DNA of 64,000 bases from Rugamonas aquatica (lineage in GTDB: Bacteria; Pseudomonadota; Gammaproteobacteria; Burkholderiales; Burkholderiaceae_D): NCBI RefSeq assembly GCF_009380215.1, contig NZ_WHUG01000004.1, positions 1 through 64,000 on the forward strand. Direction: 5' to 3'. The translations under genes were made by a program, and so were the position numbers. Below are positions 26,461 to 35,016 of the stretch, one piece after another. The notes beneath the pieces were generated by a model, which was not told the origin of the DNA, searched no databases, and saw only the letters and a program-made list of their open reading frames with translations. How positions within the stretch are numbered: the stretch's first letter is position 1; every line of letters begins with the position of its first letter.

Positions 26461-27147
26461 GTGGAAGGTTTTCTCGCCGAACCGGCATGGATCGCGCTGC
26501 GGCTGTCGCTGAAGGTGGCGTGCTGGGCGACCCTGCTGGATCTGGTGTTCGGCGTGGCGCTGGGCTATCTGCTGGCGCGCAAGCGCTTCCCGGGGCGCGA
26601 GCTGCTGGACGCGCTGCTGACCTTGCCGATGGTGATGCCGCCCACCGTGCTCGGCTACTACCTGCTGGTGGTGATCGGCCGTCACGGTCCGCTCGGCGCG
26701 TGGTTGCAGCAGATGTTCGGCATCAATCTGATTTTCACCTGGCAGGCGGCGGTGATCGCGGCGGCCGTGGTGGCGTTTCCGCTGGTGCTCAAGGGCGCGC
26801 GGGCGGCGTTTGAAACGGTCGACACGCAGCTGGAGCAGGCCGCCAGGGTGCTGGGCATTTCGCCGTTCGGCGTGTTCCTGCGCGTGACGCTGCCGCTGGC
26901 CTGGCGCGGCGTGCTGGGCGGCACCTTGCTGGCGTTCGCGCGCTCGATGGGCGAGTTCGGCGCGACGCTGATGGTGGCCGGCAGCATTCCCGGCAAGACG
27001 CAGACGCTGTCGATCGCCGTGTACGAAGCCGTGCAGGCAGGGCAGGACGATACCGCCAACCTGCTGGTGTTGATTACTTCCGTGGTCTGCATCGTCGTGC
27101 TGGTCGCGGCGAACAAGCTCACGCCCAACCGCAATCCGCAGGCTTGA
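26461..27147 (+). CDS. modB: Molybdate ABC transporter permease ModB
   Basis: A 228-residue inner-membrane permease with about five helices. The cytoplasmic coupling motif EQAARVLGISPFGVFLRVTLPLA (EAA loop) is typical of ModB. MVMPPTVLGYYLLVVIG and GEFGATLMVAGSIPGKTQTLS are also family signatures. The start is the GTG at 26461, 3 nt after the modA stop. It works with ModA and ModC. Confidence 0.94.
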   Translation: MEGFLAEPAWIALRLSLKVACWATLLDLVFGVALGYLLARKRFPGRELLDALLTLPMVMPPTVLGYYLLVVIGRHGPLGAWLQQMFGINLIFTWQAAVIAAAVVAFPLVLKGARAAFETVDTQLEQAARVLGISPFGVFLRVTLPLAWRGVLGGTLLAFARSMGEFGATLMVAGSIPGKTQTLSIAVYEAVQAGQDDTANLLVLITSVVCIVVLVAANKLTPNRNPQA

Positions 27148-27149
27148 CC

Positions 27150-27851
27150 ATGCAAATACAGATCGACATCACCAAGACCCTGCGCTCCGGCGCGCGGACC
27201 TTCGCGCTGCGCGCGCGGCTGGTGTCGGCCAGCCAGCGCATCGTCGTCTACGGCCCGTCCGGCGCCGGCAAGAGCATGCTGCTGAAGGCGGTGGCCGGGT
27301 TGATGACGCCCGACCGCGGCCGCATCGAAGTGGCGGGCCGCTGCCTGTTCGACAGCGCTGACGGCATCAACCTGCCGCCGCAACGGCGCCAGCTGGCCTA
27401 TCTGTTCCAGGACTACGCGCTGTTCCCCCATTTGAACGTGCGGCAGAACATCGCCTTCGGCCTGCAGCGCGGCTGGCGCAATCCGCTGGCGCGTGTGGAT
27501 GGCGAGGCTGTGCGCTACTGGCTGCAGGCTTTCGAGCTGGAGCATGTGGCGCAGCAGTTGCCGCATCAATTGTCCGGCGGCCAGCGGCAGCGGGTGGCGC
27601 TGGCGCGCGCGCTGGCGCCCGAACCGGCGGCGCTGCTGCTGGACGAGCCGTTCGCGGCGCTGGACCCGGCGCTGCGCCAGCGCATGCGCGCCGAGCTGGA
27701 CACGCTGCAATCCCGGCTTGGCATACCGATGATACTGATCACCCACGATCCCGACGATGTGAGCGCCTTCGGCGACCATGTGCTGCGCATGGAAAATGGT
27801 AGCATGGCCGACATCGAAAATCTGGAGCTTGTGGAACGCAATGAAGCCTGA
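27150..27851 (+). CDS. modC: Molybdate ABC transporter ATPase ModC (short form)
   Basis: A 233-residue ATP-binding subunit. Walker A is GPSGAGKS, the signature is LSGGQRQRVALARALA and Walker B is LLLDEPFAALD; the switch His is in LITHDPDDV. Canonical ModC proteins are about 350 residues with a C-terminal Mop/TOBE molybdate-binding domain; this one ends after the ATPase domain. The Mop domains in this operon are in ModE. The gene begins 2 nt after modB (ATG 27150) and its end overlaps modE by 11 nt. Confidence 0.93.
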   Translation: MQIQIDITKTLRSGARTFALRARLVSASQRIVVYGPSGAGKSMLLKAVAGLMTPDRGRIEVAGRCLFDSADGINLPPQRRQLAYLFQDYALFPHLNVRQNIAFGLQRGWRNPLARVDGEAVRYWLQAFELEHVAQQLPHQLSGGQRQRVALARALAPEPAALLLDEPFAALDPALRQRMRAELDTLQSRLGIPMILITHDPDDVSAFGDHVLRMENGSMADIENLELVERNEA

Positions 27852-28653
27852 AGAAAACGCAATGGAGTTGCAGGGCAATGTATGGCTGACCGTCGGCGGT
27901 CAGAAGCTGGGCGGCCAGGACCGCATGGCGCTGCTGGCGGCCATCGCCGAACACGGTTCGATCACGGCGGCGGCCAAGGCCGTCGGCATGAGCTACAAGG
28001 GCGCGTGGGACGCGATCGAGGCGATGAACAACCTGGCCGGCGAGCCGCTGCTGGAGCGCCTGGCCGGCGGCAAGGGCGGCGGCGGCACGCGCCTGACCGC
28101 GCGCGGCGCGCAGCTGGTGGAAAATTTCCGCAAGATCGATGAGGAGCACCGCAAGTTCGTGGCGCACCTGAGCAGCCAGTCGCACGCGCTGGCCGACGAT
28201 TTTCTGTTGATACAAAGGATGAAGATGAAGACCAGCGCGCGCAACCAGTTCAGCGGCAAGGTCGTGGACTTGAAAGAGGGCGCGGTGAACGATGAGGTGA
28301 CGCTGGAAATCGTCGGCGGCCAGCACATCGTCGCCACCATCACGCGCGACAGCTGCGACAGCCTGAGCCTGGTCGTCGGCGCCGAAGCGTTCGCGCTGGT
28401 CAAGGCGTCGTCGGTGATCGTGGTGACGGAGCTGGGCAATGCCCGGCTGTCGGCGCGCAATCAGCTGATCGGCAAGATCACGCGGGTGCAGGAGGGCGCC
28501 GTCAATACCGAGGTCAGCATCGAGCTGCCGGGCGGCGGCACGATCGCCGCCATCATCACCCGCGAAAGCGGTGTCAAGCTGGAGCTGGCGGTGGGCATGG
28601 AGGCCACCGCGATCTTCAAGGCGTCCAGCGTCATCCTCGGCACGCCGGCCTGA
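27841..28653 (+). CDS. modE: Molybdate-responsive regulator ModE with two Mop domains
   Basis: A 270-residue regulator. Residues about 15-115 form the LysR-like winged helix of ModE (GSITAAAKAVGMSYKGAWDAIEAMN). Two tandem molybdate-binding Mop domains follow, at about 130-195 (SARNQFSGKVVDLKEGAVNDE) and 200-268 (SARNQLIGKITRVQEGAVNTE). When loaded with molybdate ModE usually represses mod genes. The ATG at 27841 lies inside the modC end; an ATG at 27862 is the alternative. It is the last gene of the operon, touching the convergent AraC gene. Confidence 0.93.
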   Translation: MKPEENAMELQGNVWLTVGGQKLGGQDRMALLAAIAEHGSITAAAKAVGMSYKGAWDAIEAMNNLAGEPLLERLAGGKGGGGTRLTARGAQLVENFRKIDEEHRKFVAHLSSQSHALADDFLLIQRMKMKTSARNQFSGKVVDLKEGAVNDEVTLEIVGGQHIVATITRDSCDSLSLVVGAEAFALVKASSVIVVTELGNARLSARNQLIGKITRVQEGAVNTEVSIELPGGGTIAAIITRESGVKLELAVGMEATAIFKASSVILGTPA

Positions 28654-29451
28654 TTACGCGTCCTGCTGGGCGAAGCGCGCCGGCGTGGTGCCCAGGATGC
28701 GGCGGAACAGCGCGATGAAACTGCTGACGCTGTCATAGCCCAGGCTCAGCGCCACCGTCGTCACCGAGGCGCCGCCGTTCAGCAATTCCATCCCCTTTTG
28801 CAGCCGCGCCACCTGGCGCCATTCCACCAGCGACATGCCGGTCTGGTGGCGGAAGTGGCGCGTCAGGCTGCGGCGCGACCAGCCCAGCTTGCCGGCCCAG
28901 TCGTCGAGGTCGGTTTCATCGGCGGGGTTTTCCGCGATTTCCGTCGCCATCTCCTGCAGCCTTGGATGGCTGGGCATAATCAGGTGCAGCGGCTCTTCCT
29001 CCGCCATGCGCATTTCGTCGAGAAACACTGTCATCAGGCGCAGCCCGGCGGCGTCGGCCGGCATGCCGCCGGGCCAGGACGACATGCGCTCCAGCAGCGA
29101 TACCGCCAGCGGCGACATCGACATCACCCGCGACTGCGCCGGCAGCTCCGTGCACAGCGACGGCGCCAGGTGGACGGTGTAGCCGGCCAGCCCGGGCTTG
29201 ATCGAGTTGCCGTGGGCGCTGGCGCCGTGCGGCATATTCGGCGGTATCCAGCCGAGCCTGCCGCGTGGCAGCACCTGGCGCACGTCGCCCGCCTCGATCA
29301 CGATCAGGCCCTGCAGCGGGATGTACATCTGGCCTTCCGGATGATGGTGGACGTTCTTGATGCTGCTGGCGTTGCCGTCGGCGTGCTGCGCGGACACCAG
29401 GATGGGCATCTCGTCCGTCAGCCGCCTGTCGCCGTAGTAATTGTTACCCAT
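28654..29451 (-). CDS. AraC-family transcriptional regulator with cupin sensor domain
   Basis: A 265-residue regulator. The N-terminal cupin domain contains HHHPEGQMYIPLQGLIVIEAG and WIPPNMPHGASAHG. The C-terminal AraC HTH pair spans about 165-262 (WSRRSLTRHFRHQTGMSLVEW, then VALSLGYDSVSSFIALFRRILG). It is divergent from the inositol-monophosphatase-like gene at 29549 with a 97-bp gap, so it may control that gene. The ATG at 29451 is chosen; an in-frame GTG at 29475 would add eight residues. Confidence 0.88.
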   Translation of the reverse strand: MGNNYYGDRRLTDEMPILVSAQHADGNASSIKNVHHHPEGQMYIPLQGLIVIEAGDVRQVLPRGRLGWIPPNMPHGASAHGNSIKPGLAGYTVHLAPSLCTELPAQSRVMSMSPLAVSLLERMSSWPGGMPADAAGLRLMTVFLDEMRMAEEEPLHLIMPSHPRLQEMATEIAENPADETDLDDWAGKLGWSRRSLTRHFRHQTGMSLVEWRQVARLQKGMELLNGGASVTTVALSLGYDSVSSFIALFRRILGTTPARFAQQDA

Positions 29452-29548
29452 AGTTTGGCCCGATTGCGATATCACTTGTCTGCCGCCAGTTAGTGAAGTT
29501 GTCGAATAACTGGCAATCTATGGCTTTAGTTTATAACAAGGAATCAGC

Positions 29549-30373
29549 ATGACTGCAATCGATACGGAAGAAGTCCTGGCGCTGCTGCGCGAGGCCGGTG
29601 CCGATTTGTGCGAGACCTTTTGGCGTAGCGAACCGGTGATCGAGGCGGACGAGATGGTGGAGGCATTCCGCCGCATCGACGGCCCCGCCAACGCCGGCCT
29701 GAAGCGGGCGCTGGCCCGGCTGTATCCGGCCATCGGCTGGATGGAGGATGAACTGGGCGGCACCGAGGCGGAAGACGCCGAGACCGCCGCCATGGCCGAG
29801 CGCGGCGAGTACTGGATCTGCGACGCCATCGACGGCGCCGTGCAGTTCCTGCGCGCGATTCCGAATTGGTCGATGTCGCTGACGCTGATGCGCGAAGGCG
29901 TGCCGGCCTTCGCCGCCATCTTCGACGCGGTGCATGACGAGATGTTCCATGCATCATGGGGCAAGGGTGCTTTCCGCAATGGCGAGCGCATCCGCGTCAA
30001 CGGCCGCAGCGCCCACTACCAGGGCATGTTCGCTACCAGCCAGCCGCCATTTGCCGGCCGCGACCCGCGCGCGGTGCGCCAGGCCGGCGTCGCGCTGAGC
30101 GCCATGCTGCCGGATGTGGTGGCCGTGCGCAACCTCAGTGCGACCTCGCTGCAACTGGCCTATGTGGCGTGCGGCCGCATCGACGGATTCTGGGAATTCG
30201 GCGACGACGGCTTCAATTCCATAGGCGGCGCGCTGCTGGTGCGCGAGGCGGGCGGACTGGCGACGCAGATCGACGGCAAGCCCTACCAGCTGGGCTCGCC
30301 CCACATCGCCGCAGCGTCGCCCGGCGCGCATGCCTCCATGCTGCTGCGCTTGCAGGAGGCGCTGGAGGCATAG
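29549..30373 (+). CDS. Inositol monophosphatase-like protein with altered metal-site motifs
   Basis: A 274-residue member of the IMPase superfamily, distinct from SuhB in the same window. It keeps Asp92 and Asp95, but the motif reads DAIDGAVQF instead of DPLDGTTNF. The C-terminal metal motif WDxAAG is replaced by FNSIGG with Asn223 where Asp is expected, followed by a normal REAGG. The first acidic motif reads WMEDELGG. Activity is therefore doubtful or directed at another substrate. It is divergent from an AraC regulator, its likely controller. The ATG at 29549 follows AAGGAATC. Confidence 0.85.
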   Translation: MTAIDTEEVLALLREAGADLCETFWRSEPVIEADEMVEAFRRIDGPANAGLKRALARLYPAIGWMEDELGGTEAEDAETAAMAERGEYWICDAIDGAVQFLRAIPNWSMSLTLMREGVPAFAAIFDAVHDEMFHASWGKGAFRNGERIRVNGRSAHYQGMFATSQPPFAGRDPRAVRQAGVALSAMLPDVVAVRNLSATSLQLAYVACGRIDGFWEFGDDGFNSIGGALLVREAGGLATQIDGKPYQLGSPHIAAASPGAHASMLLRLQEALEA

Positions 30374-30417
30374 GCGGGCGGCAGGGCTACGGCTGATGGC
30401 CGCTCAGTACTCAGTGC

Positions 30418-30774
30418 TCAGCGTTCGGCAGTTTTGCCGCCTTGCTGGCTGCCTCCCTTGGCGGATTGTTCGGACCCGGCTGCGCGCGCGGCAGCGTTTT
30501 TCTCGGCATTGGCGCGGGCCGCGGATTGCCGGCTTTCCCCGCCTTTGCGGCCGATCTGCGCCATGTGTTCGCGGTCGCGGCTGACCGCCTCGCCGCCTTT
30601 CTGGCCGGCGCGGCGCGCTTCTTCCGAATCGAATTCATGGGCCGTGCCCTTTTGATGCGCGGCCTGTCCGCCCTTGCTGGCAATGGCGCGTTGGGTTGCC
30701 TCGTCCATCGCCGCGAAGCCGCGTTTGGCCGTGCCCTTGGGCTTGGCTTGATCGTTACCTGAATTACTGGCCAT
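30418..30774 (-). CDS. KGG-repeat stress-induced protein (YciG/con-10-like)
   Basis: A 118-residue, very hydrophilic, low-complexity protein with repeated KGG motifs (ASKGGQAAHQKGT, AGQKGGEAVSRDREH, IGRKGGES), the mark of the stress-induced KGG family. It is predicted to be largely disordered. Members are induced by stationary phase or osmotic stress; the mechanism is unknown. AGGAGG lies 4 nt before the ATG at 30774, so strong translation is expected. It is upstream of no other minus-strand gene and probably monocistronic. Confidence 0.85.
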   Translation of the reverse strand: MASNSGNDQAKPKGTAKRGFAAMDEATQRAIASKGGQAAHQKGTAHEFDSEEARRAGQKGGEAVSRDREHMAQIGRKGGESRQSAARANAEKNAAARAAGSEQSAKGGSQQGGKTAER

Positions 30775-30896
30775 AAAACCTCCTCATGAGTGTTATGAAA
30801 TTCCGTCAGGGTTCCCAGGGCAGCCCGCCGTGAAGCCGGCTGCTCTGTGTGGTTAGAGGTGCAAGGTTGACGGAAGTTCCACGAACGTCGAGTCGG

Positions 30897-31340
30897 TCAA
30901 TGACGCAGCTGGCTGGCCATCTGGTACTTGGACATGTGCTCGGCGGCGCGAGCGGTCTGTTCGGAGGCGGTATGCATGAATTCCTCCGCCATTTCGGTGG
31001 CGGCGCGGCGCACCGCCGGCATGTGGGTGGCGGCCGTTTGCGCCATGCTGGAGTTGGCGCGGCTGAGCAGTTCGGCCAGGTGCTGCTGGTAGTTTTGCAG
31101 CGCGGCTGCACCCGGCGCCAGTTGCGCGCTGAAGGCTGCGCCCAGTTGCGAGGCATCCTTGCTGGCCATCAGCCGTTGGGTGTTGTTGCCGATTTCAGCG
31201 ATGAGGTCGCGGCCCAGTTGCATGTTCAGTTCGCTCAAGCTTTGCAGGGCTTCGAGCGTGCGCTGGGGCAGGTCGGTGGTCAGCGTAATCAGGATGTCGA
31301 TGTGCGATTGGATCGCGGGGGTGATGAGTTGCGGGAGCAT
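30897..31340 (-). CDS. Phasin family protein
   Basis: A 147-residue helical protein of the Phasin_2 type: ALQSLSELNMQLGRDLIAEIG, SQLGAAFSAQLAPGAAAL and YQQHLAELLSRANSSMAQTA are amphipathic stretches typical of PHB granule surface proteins. It has neither a signal peptide nor a membrane span. AGGAAG precedes the ATG at 31340. A terminator at 31369-31394 separates it from the reductase gene upstream, so it has its own promoter. With the phasin at 19254 and bdhA at 50725 it points to a PHB-storing organism. Confidence 0.87.
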   Translation of the reverse strand: MLPQLITPAIQSHIDILITLTTDLPQRTLEALQSLSELNMQLGRDLIAEIGNNTQRLMASKDASQLGAAFSAQLAPGAAALQNYQQHLAELLSRANSSMAQTAATHMPAVRRAATEMAEEFMHTASEQTARAAEHMSKYQMASQLRH

Positions 31341-31368
31341 GGGTCTTCCTCGTCGTGATTCTTCAATG

Positions 31369-31394
31369 AAAAACGCCGGGCTTGCGGCCCGGCG
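31369..31394 (-). terminator. Rho-independent terminator after the CurA-like gene
   Basis: Arms CGCCGGGC and GCCCGGCG (31374-31394) around a 5-nt loop, with a run of A on the left that becomes a U tract on the minus strand. It lies 53 nt beyond the stop of the reductase gene. Confidence 0.75.
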
Positions 31395-31446
31395 GTGTGT
31401 GCAGCAGAAGAATAGACGCGGCGTGTGCCGGAAAGTTCCCTGAAAT

Positions 31447-32475
31447 TTATTCGGTGGCCACCTGCAGCACCAGCTTGCCGAAGTTCTTCCCTTCGAACAG
31501 CATGTTCAAGGCTTGCGGGAACTGCTCCAGGCCCTGCACGATGTCTTCCTTGCTCTTGACCTTGCCTTCCTTCATCCACTGGCCCAGCGCGGCGATGCCC
31601 AGGTGGTAGCGGTCGGCGTAGTCGAACACGACGATGCCTTCCATGCGCGCGCGGTTGACCAGCAGCGACAGGTAGTTGGCCGGACCCTTGACCGGCGTGG
31701 TGTTGTTGTACTGCGAGATGGCGCCGCAGATGACGATGCGCGCCTTCATGTTGATGCGGGTGAGCACGGTGTCGAGGATGTCGCCGCCGACGTTGTCGAA
31801 GTAGACGTCGACGCCGTTCGGGCAGTGTTCCTTCAGGCCATCCTTGACCGAGCCGCCCTTGTAGTCGATGCAGGCGTCGAAGCCCAGCTGGTTGACGACG
31901 AAGTCGCACTTGTCCTTGCCGCCGGCGATGCCGACCACGCGGCAGCCCAGCTGCCTGGCCACCTGGCCGACGGTCTGGCCGACTGCGCCGGCCGCGCCGG
32001 ACACCACCACGGTCTCGCCGGCTTTTGGCTGGCCCGATTCGATCAGGCCGAAGTAGGCCGTCATGCCGGGCATGCCCAGCGTGTTGAGGTAGGTGGGCAG
32101 CGGCGCCAGTTTGGCGTCGACCTTGCGGAAGCCGTGGCGCTTGTCGCCGGCCGGGCCGACCCAGTAGCGCTGCACGCCGGTGCCGCCCTGCACGTGGTCG
32201 CCGACCGCGAAGTCCGGCGATTTCGACGCCACCACCACGCCGACGCCGCCGGCCCGCATCACCTCGCCGATGCCGACCGGCGGAATGTAGGATTTGCCTT
32301 CGTTCATCCAGCCGCGCATGGCCGGATCGAGCGACAGGTACAACACTTTGACGACGACTTCGCCGTCGGCCGGCTCGCGCACCGGTTCGCTGACCTGCTG
32401 CCAGTCGCTGTCCTTGACCATGCCCACCGGACGGGCTGCCAGGCGGAATTGAAGATTTGTCTCGTTGATAGTCAT
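31447..32475 (-). CDS. NADP-dependent oxidoreductase, MDR superfamily (CurA/leukotriene B4 dehydrogenase-like)
   Basis: A 342-residue zinc-independent medium-chain reductase that reduces the C=C bond of enones using NADPH. The N-terminal LYLSLDPAMRGWMNEGKSYIPP and the cofactor-binding VSGAAGAVGQTVGQVARQLG (near 150) are characteristic of the CurA/PTGR group, as is NVGGDILD. Length is normal. GAGG precedes the ATG at 32475. The gene is divergent from purU, sharing a 124-bp intergenic region. Confidence 0.9.
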   Translation of the reverse strand: MTINETNLQFRLAARPVGMVKDSDWQQVSEPVREPADGEVVVKVLYLSLDPAMRGWMNEGKSYIPPVGIGEVMRAGGVGVVVASKSPDFAVGDHVQGGTGVQRYWVGPAGDKRHGFRKVDAKLAPLPTYLNTLGMPGMTAYFGLIESGQPKAGETVVVSGAAGAVGQTVGQVARQLGCRVVGIAGGKDKCDFVVNQLGFDACIDYKGGSVKDGLKEHCPNGVDVYFDNVGGDILDTVLTRINMKARIVICGAISQYNNTTPVKGPANYLSLLVNRARMEGIVVFDYADRYHLGIAALGQWMKEGKVKSKEDIVQGLEQFPQALNMLFEGKNFGKLVLQVATE

Positions 32476-32599
32476 TTTGTATCCTCAAAGAAGAGTGTGA
32501 CGGCCAATATAGCTTAAATTGAACGAGCGTGCTATTTTTACGGATGGTGGCCAGCCGTGCGACAATACCGGCCTTGTTAGACCTATAACGATGGTGGAT

Positions 32600-33469
32600 A
32601 TGAGCAATCCCGAATACATTTTGACACTCTCTTGCCTGGATCAGCGCGGAATCGTTCATCGCGTGTCGGGTTTCCTTGCCGAGCACGGCTGCAACATCAT
32701 CGACTCGGCCCAGTTCGGCGACAGCGAATCGAAGCTGTTCTTCATGCGCGTGCATTTCGCGCTGGAAGACCGCAACATGAACGACGACCTGCTGCGCGCC
32801 GACTTCAGCCTGCTGGGCGCGGACATGAAGCTGGACTGGGAGCTGCGCGACGCCCACTACAAGCCGCGCGTGATGCTGATGGTGTCGAAGATCGGCCACT
32901 GCCTCAACGACTTGCTGTTCCGCTACAAGAGCGGGCTGCTGCCGGTGGAAATTCCGGCCATCGTGTCCAACCACATGGACTTTTACCAGCTGGCCGCCAG
33001 CTACAATATTCCGTTCCACCACCTGCCGCTGGCCACCGGCGCATCGCAGGAAGCCAAGCTGGCGCAGGAAGCCAAGGTCATCGAGCTGATGAACTCGCAC
33101 AACATCGACCTGGTCGTGCTGGCGCGTTACATGCAGATCCTGTCGCCTGGCTTGTGCACGGCGCTGAAAGGGAAGGCGATCAATATTCACCATTCCTTCC
33201 TGCCGAGCTTCAAGGGCGCCAAGCCGTATGCGCAGGCGCATCACCGTGGCGTCAAGCTGATCGGCGCCACCGCCCACTTCGTCACCGGCGATCTGGATGA
33301 AGGTCCGATCATCGAGCAGGATGTCGAGCGCGTCGATCATTCGATGGATGCCGAGACGCTGTCGGCCATCGGCCGCGATGTCGAGTGCGTGGTGCTGGCG
33401 CGCGCCGTGAAATGGTTTGTCGAACACCGCATTTTGCAGAACGGCGACAAGACTGTCGTCTTCAAATAA
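32600..33469 (+). CDS. purU: Formyltetrahydrofolate deformylase
   Basis: Hydrolyses 10-formyl-THF to formate and THF, balancing one-carbon units. The 289-residue protein has an N-terminal ACT domain (EYILTLSCLDQRGIVHRVSGF) and a C-terminal formyltransferase-like domain. It contains HNIDLVVLARYMQILSP and the catalytic NIHHSFLPSFKGAKPY, with GATAHFVTGDLDEGPII following. The start could be ATG 32600 or ATG 32591 three codons earlier. It is followed 25 nt later by yaeQ. Confidence 0.94.
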   Translation: MSNPEYILTLSCLDQRGIVHRVSGFLAEHGCNIIDSAQFGDSESKLFFMRVHFALEDRNMNDDLLRADFSLLGADMKLDWELRDAHYKPRVMLMVSKIGHCLNDLLFRYKSGLLPVEIPAIVSNHMDFYQLAASYNIPFHHLPLATGASQEAKLAQEAKVIELMNSHNIDLVVLARYMQILSPGLCTALKGKAINIHHSFLPSFKGAKPYAQAHHRGVKLIGATAHFVTGDLDEGPIIEQDVERVDHSMDAETLSAIGRDVECVVLARAVKWFVEHRILQNGDKTVVFK

Positions 33470-33494
33470 ATATAGAAATTAAAGAGATTCACCG

Positions 33495-34037
33495 ATGGCC
33501 CTCAAAGCAACAATTTACAAAGCCGACTTGCAGATCGCGGACATGGACCGCAACTTCTACGAGACCCAGTCGCTGACCCTGGCGCGTCACCCGTCCGAAA
33601 CCGACGAGCGCATGATGGTGCGCCTGATCGCCTTCGCGATCCACGCCAACGAAGCGCTGACGTTCACCAAGGGCCTGTTCGATGTCGAAGAACCGGACCT
33701 GTGGCAGAAGGACCTGACCGGCGCGATCCAGCTGTGGATCGAAGTGGGCCAGCCGGACGAGAAGGTGATCCTGAAGGCCAGCGGCCGTTCGGAACATGTG
33801 TATGTCTATAGCTATGCGGCCACCAGCCACATCTGGTGGAAGGCCTTGGCCAACAAGGTCGAGCGCTGCAAGAACCTGACCGTGATTAATCTGGACGCCG
33901 ACGCCACCGAGCAGCTGTCCAAGATGGCCCAGCGCAGCATGCAGCTGCAATGCACGATCCAGGACGGCCAGATCTGGCTGACCGACGGCACGACCACGGT
34001 GGAAGTTGGCCGCGAAACCTTCAAGGGCGAGCGCTGA
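33495..34037 (+). CDS. yaeQ: YaeQ family protein
   Basis: A 180-residue protein matching YaeQ from start (MALKATIYKADLQIADMDR) to end, with RHPSETDERMMVRLIAFA and the core LWIEVGQPDEKVILKAS. The structure of this family resembles PD-(D/E)XK nucleases, and the Glu, Asp, Glu and Lys of that core fit such a site; the biological role is unsettled. AAAGAGATTC precedes the ATG at 33495. It is probably co-transcribed with purU. Confidence 0.92.
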   Translation: MALKATIYKADLQIADMDRNFYETQSLTLARHPSETDERMMVRLIAFAIHANEALTFTKGLFDVEEPDLWQKDLTGAIQLWIEVGQPDEKVILKASGRSEHVYVYSYAATSHIWWKALANKVERCKNLTVINLDADATEQLSKMAQRSMQLQCTIQDGQIWLTDGTTTVEVGRETFKGER

Positions 34038-34048
34038 TCCAAGGTTGC

Positions 34049-34054
34049 TATAAT
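34049..34054 (+). promoter_or_regulatory. -10 box placing the start of a nearly leaderless mRNA at the copper-chaperone gene
   Basis: A perfect TATAAT ends 6 nt before the ATG at 34061, so a transcript starting at the usual distance would begin at or next to the start codon. No Shine-Dalgarno sequence is visible. A good -35 box is not obvious. Confidence 0.45.
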
Positions 34055-34060
34055 CGGTCG

Positions 34061-34501
34061 ATGAAAAAAATCCTCTACGCATTGCTGCTGGCGGCGCCGC
34101 TGGCCTCGGCCCAGGTCGAAGTACGCGACGCCTGGATACGCGCCACCGTGCCGTCGGCCAAGTCCACCGGCGTGTTCATGCAGCTCAAGTCCACGCAGGG
34201 CGGGCAGCTGGTGGAGGTGCGCTCCAGCGTGGCGGGCGTGGCGGAGATCCATCACATGCAGATGGATGGCCAGATGATGAAGATGCACGCCGTGCCGTCG
34301 CTGGATTTGCCTGCCGGGCAGACGGTGGACCTGGCGTCCGGCGGCTATCACGTGATGCTGATGGATTTGAAGCGGCAGTTGAAGGAAGGCGAGACCGTGC
34401 CGGTCACGCTGGTGATACGCAAGAAGGGCAAGCAGACTGAAACCATCGCCGTCGATGTGACGGTCAAACCGTTGACGTACACACCACCGAAAGGGCAGTG
34501 A
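34061..34501 (+). CDS. PCu(A)C periplasmic copper chaperone
   Basis: A 146-residue secreted protein. A short signal peptide (MKKILYALLLAAPLASA) precedes the PCuAC domain. Copper ligands follow the H-x-M ... H-x-M plan: HHMQMDGQMMKMH near residue 65 and YHVMLMDL near residue 100. Such proteins pass Cu(I) to cytochrome oxidase. Its stop overlaps the start of the YcnI-like gene, a common copper-handling partner. The start is ATG 34061, just after a TATAAT. Confidence 0.92.
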   Translation: MKKILYALLLAAPLASAQVEVRDAWIRATVPSAKSTGVFMQLKSTQGGQLVEVRSSVAGVAEIHHMQMDGQMMKMHAVPSLDLPAGQTVDLASGGYHVMLMDLKRQLKEGETVPVTLVIRKKGKQTETIAVDVTVKPLTYTPPKGQ

Positions 34502-34992
34502 TGAAAACGACTTCCTCCATGCTGGCGCTGGTTTTCTCTGCTGCGATGCTGGCGCCTGCGGCGCAGGCGCATGTGACGCTGGAACAAAGCACCGGCCTGG
34601 CGGGCAGTTTTCAGAAGCTGACCTTCCGCGTCGGCCACGGTTGCGATGGCACGGCCACCAAGGGTTTGACGGTGTCGCTGCCTGAAGGCGCGAGCAACGC
34701 CAAGCCCATGCTCAAGGCCGGCTGGAAGATCAACGTCGGCACCAGTGGCGGCGTGCAGGAAATCAGCTGGAAGGGCGGCCCGCTGCCGGACGCCTACTTC
34801 GACGAGTTCGTCGTGCAGGTCAAGCTGACCGCGCAGCCGGGCAAGCTGTACTTCCGCGTCGTGCAGCAGTGCGACAAGGTCAGCGTGGCCTGGGACGAGA
34901 TTCCCGGCGACAGCGCCGTCAAACTGAAGGCGCCGGCGCCGGTGCTGGAAGTGCTGCCTGCGCCGGCCGGTACGCCACTGCACCAGCACTGA
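34501..34992 (+). CDS. YcnI/DUF1775 copper-binding protein
   Basis: A 163-residue secreted protein. After the signal peptide the mature N-terminus is HVTLEQSTGLAGSFQKLTFRVGHGC. The N-terminal His is the copper-brace residue of YcnI domains, and the GHGCDGTATKGLTVSLPEG block is diagnostic. The C-terminus ends in a His pair (LHQH). Its ATG overlaps the last base of the upstream stop codon, so the pair is translationally coupled, consistent with joint copper handling in the periplasm. Confidence 0.92.
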   Translation: MKTTSSMLALVFSAAMLAPAAQAHVTLEQSTGLAGSFQKLTFRVGHGCDGTATKGLTVSLPEGASNAKPMLKAGWKINVGTSGGVQEISWKGGPLPDAYFDEFVVQVKLTAQPGKLYFRVVQQCDKVSVAWDEIPGDSAVKLKAPAPVLEVLPAPAGTPLHQH

Positions 34993-35016
34993 GCCAGCCG
35001 GCGCCGGCAGTAGCCC

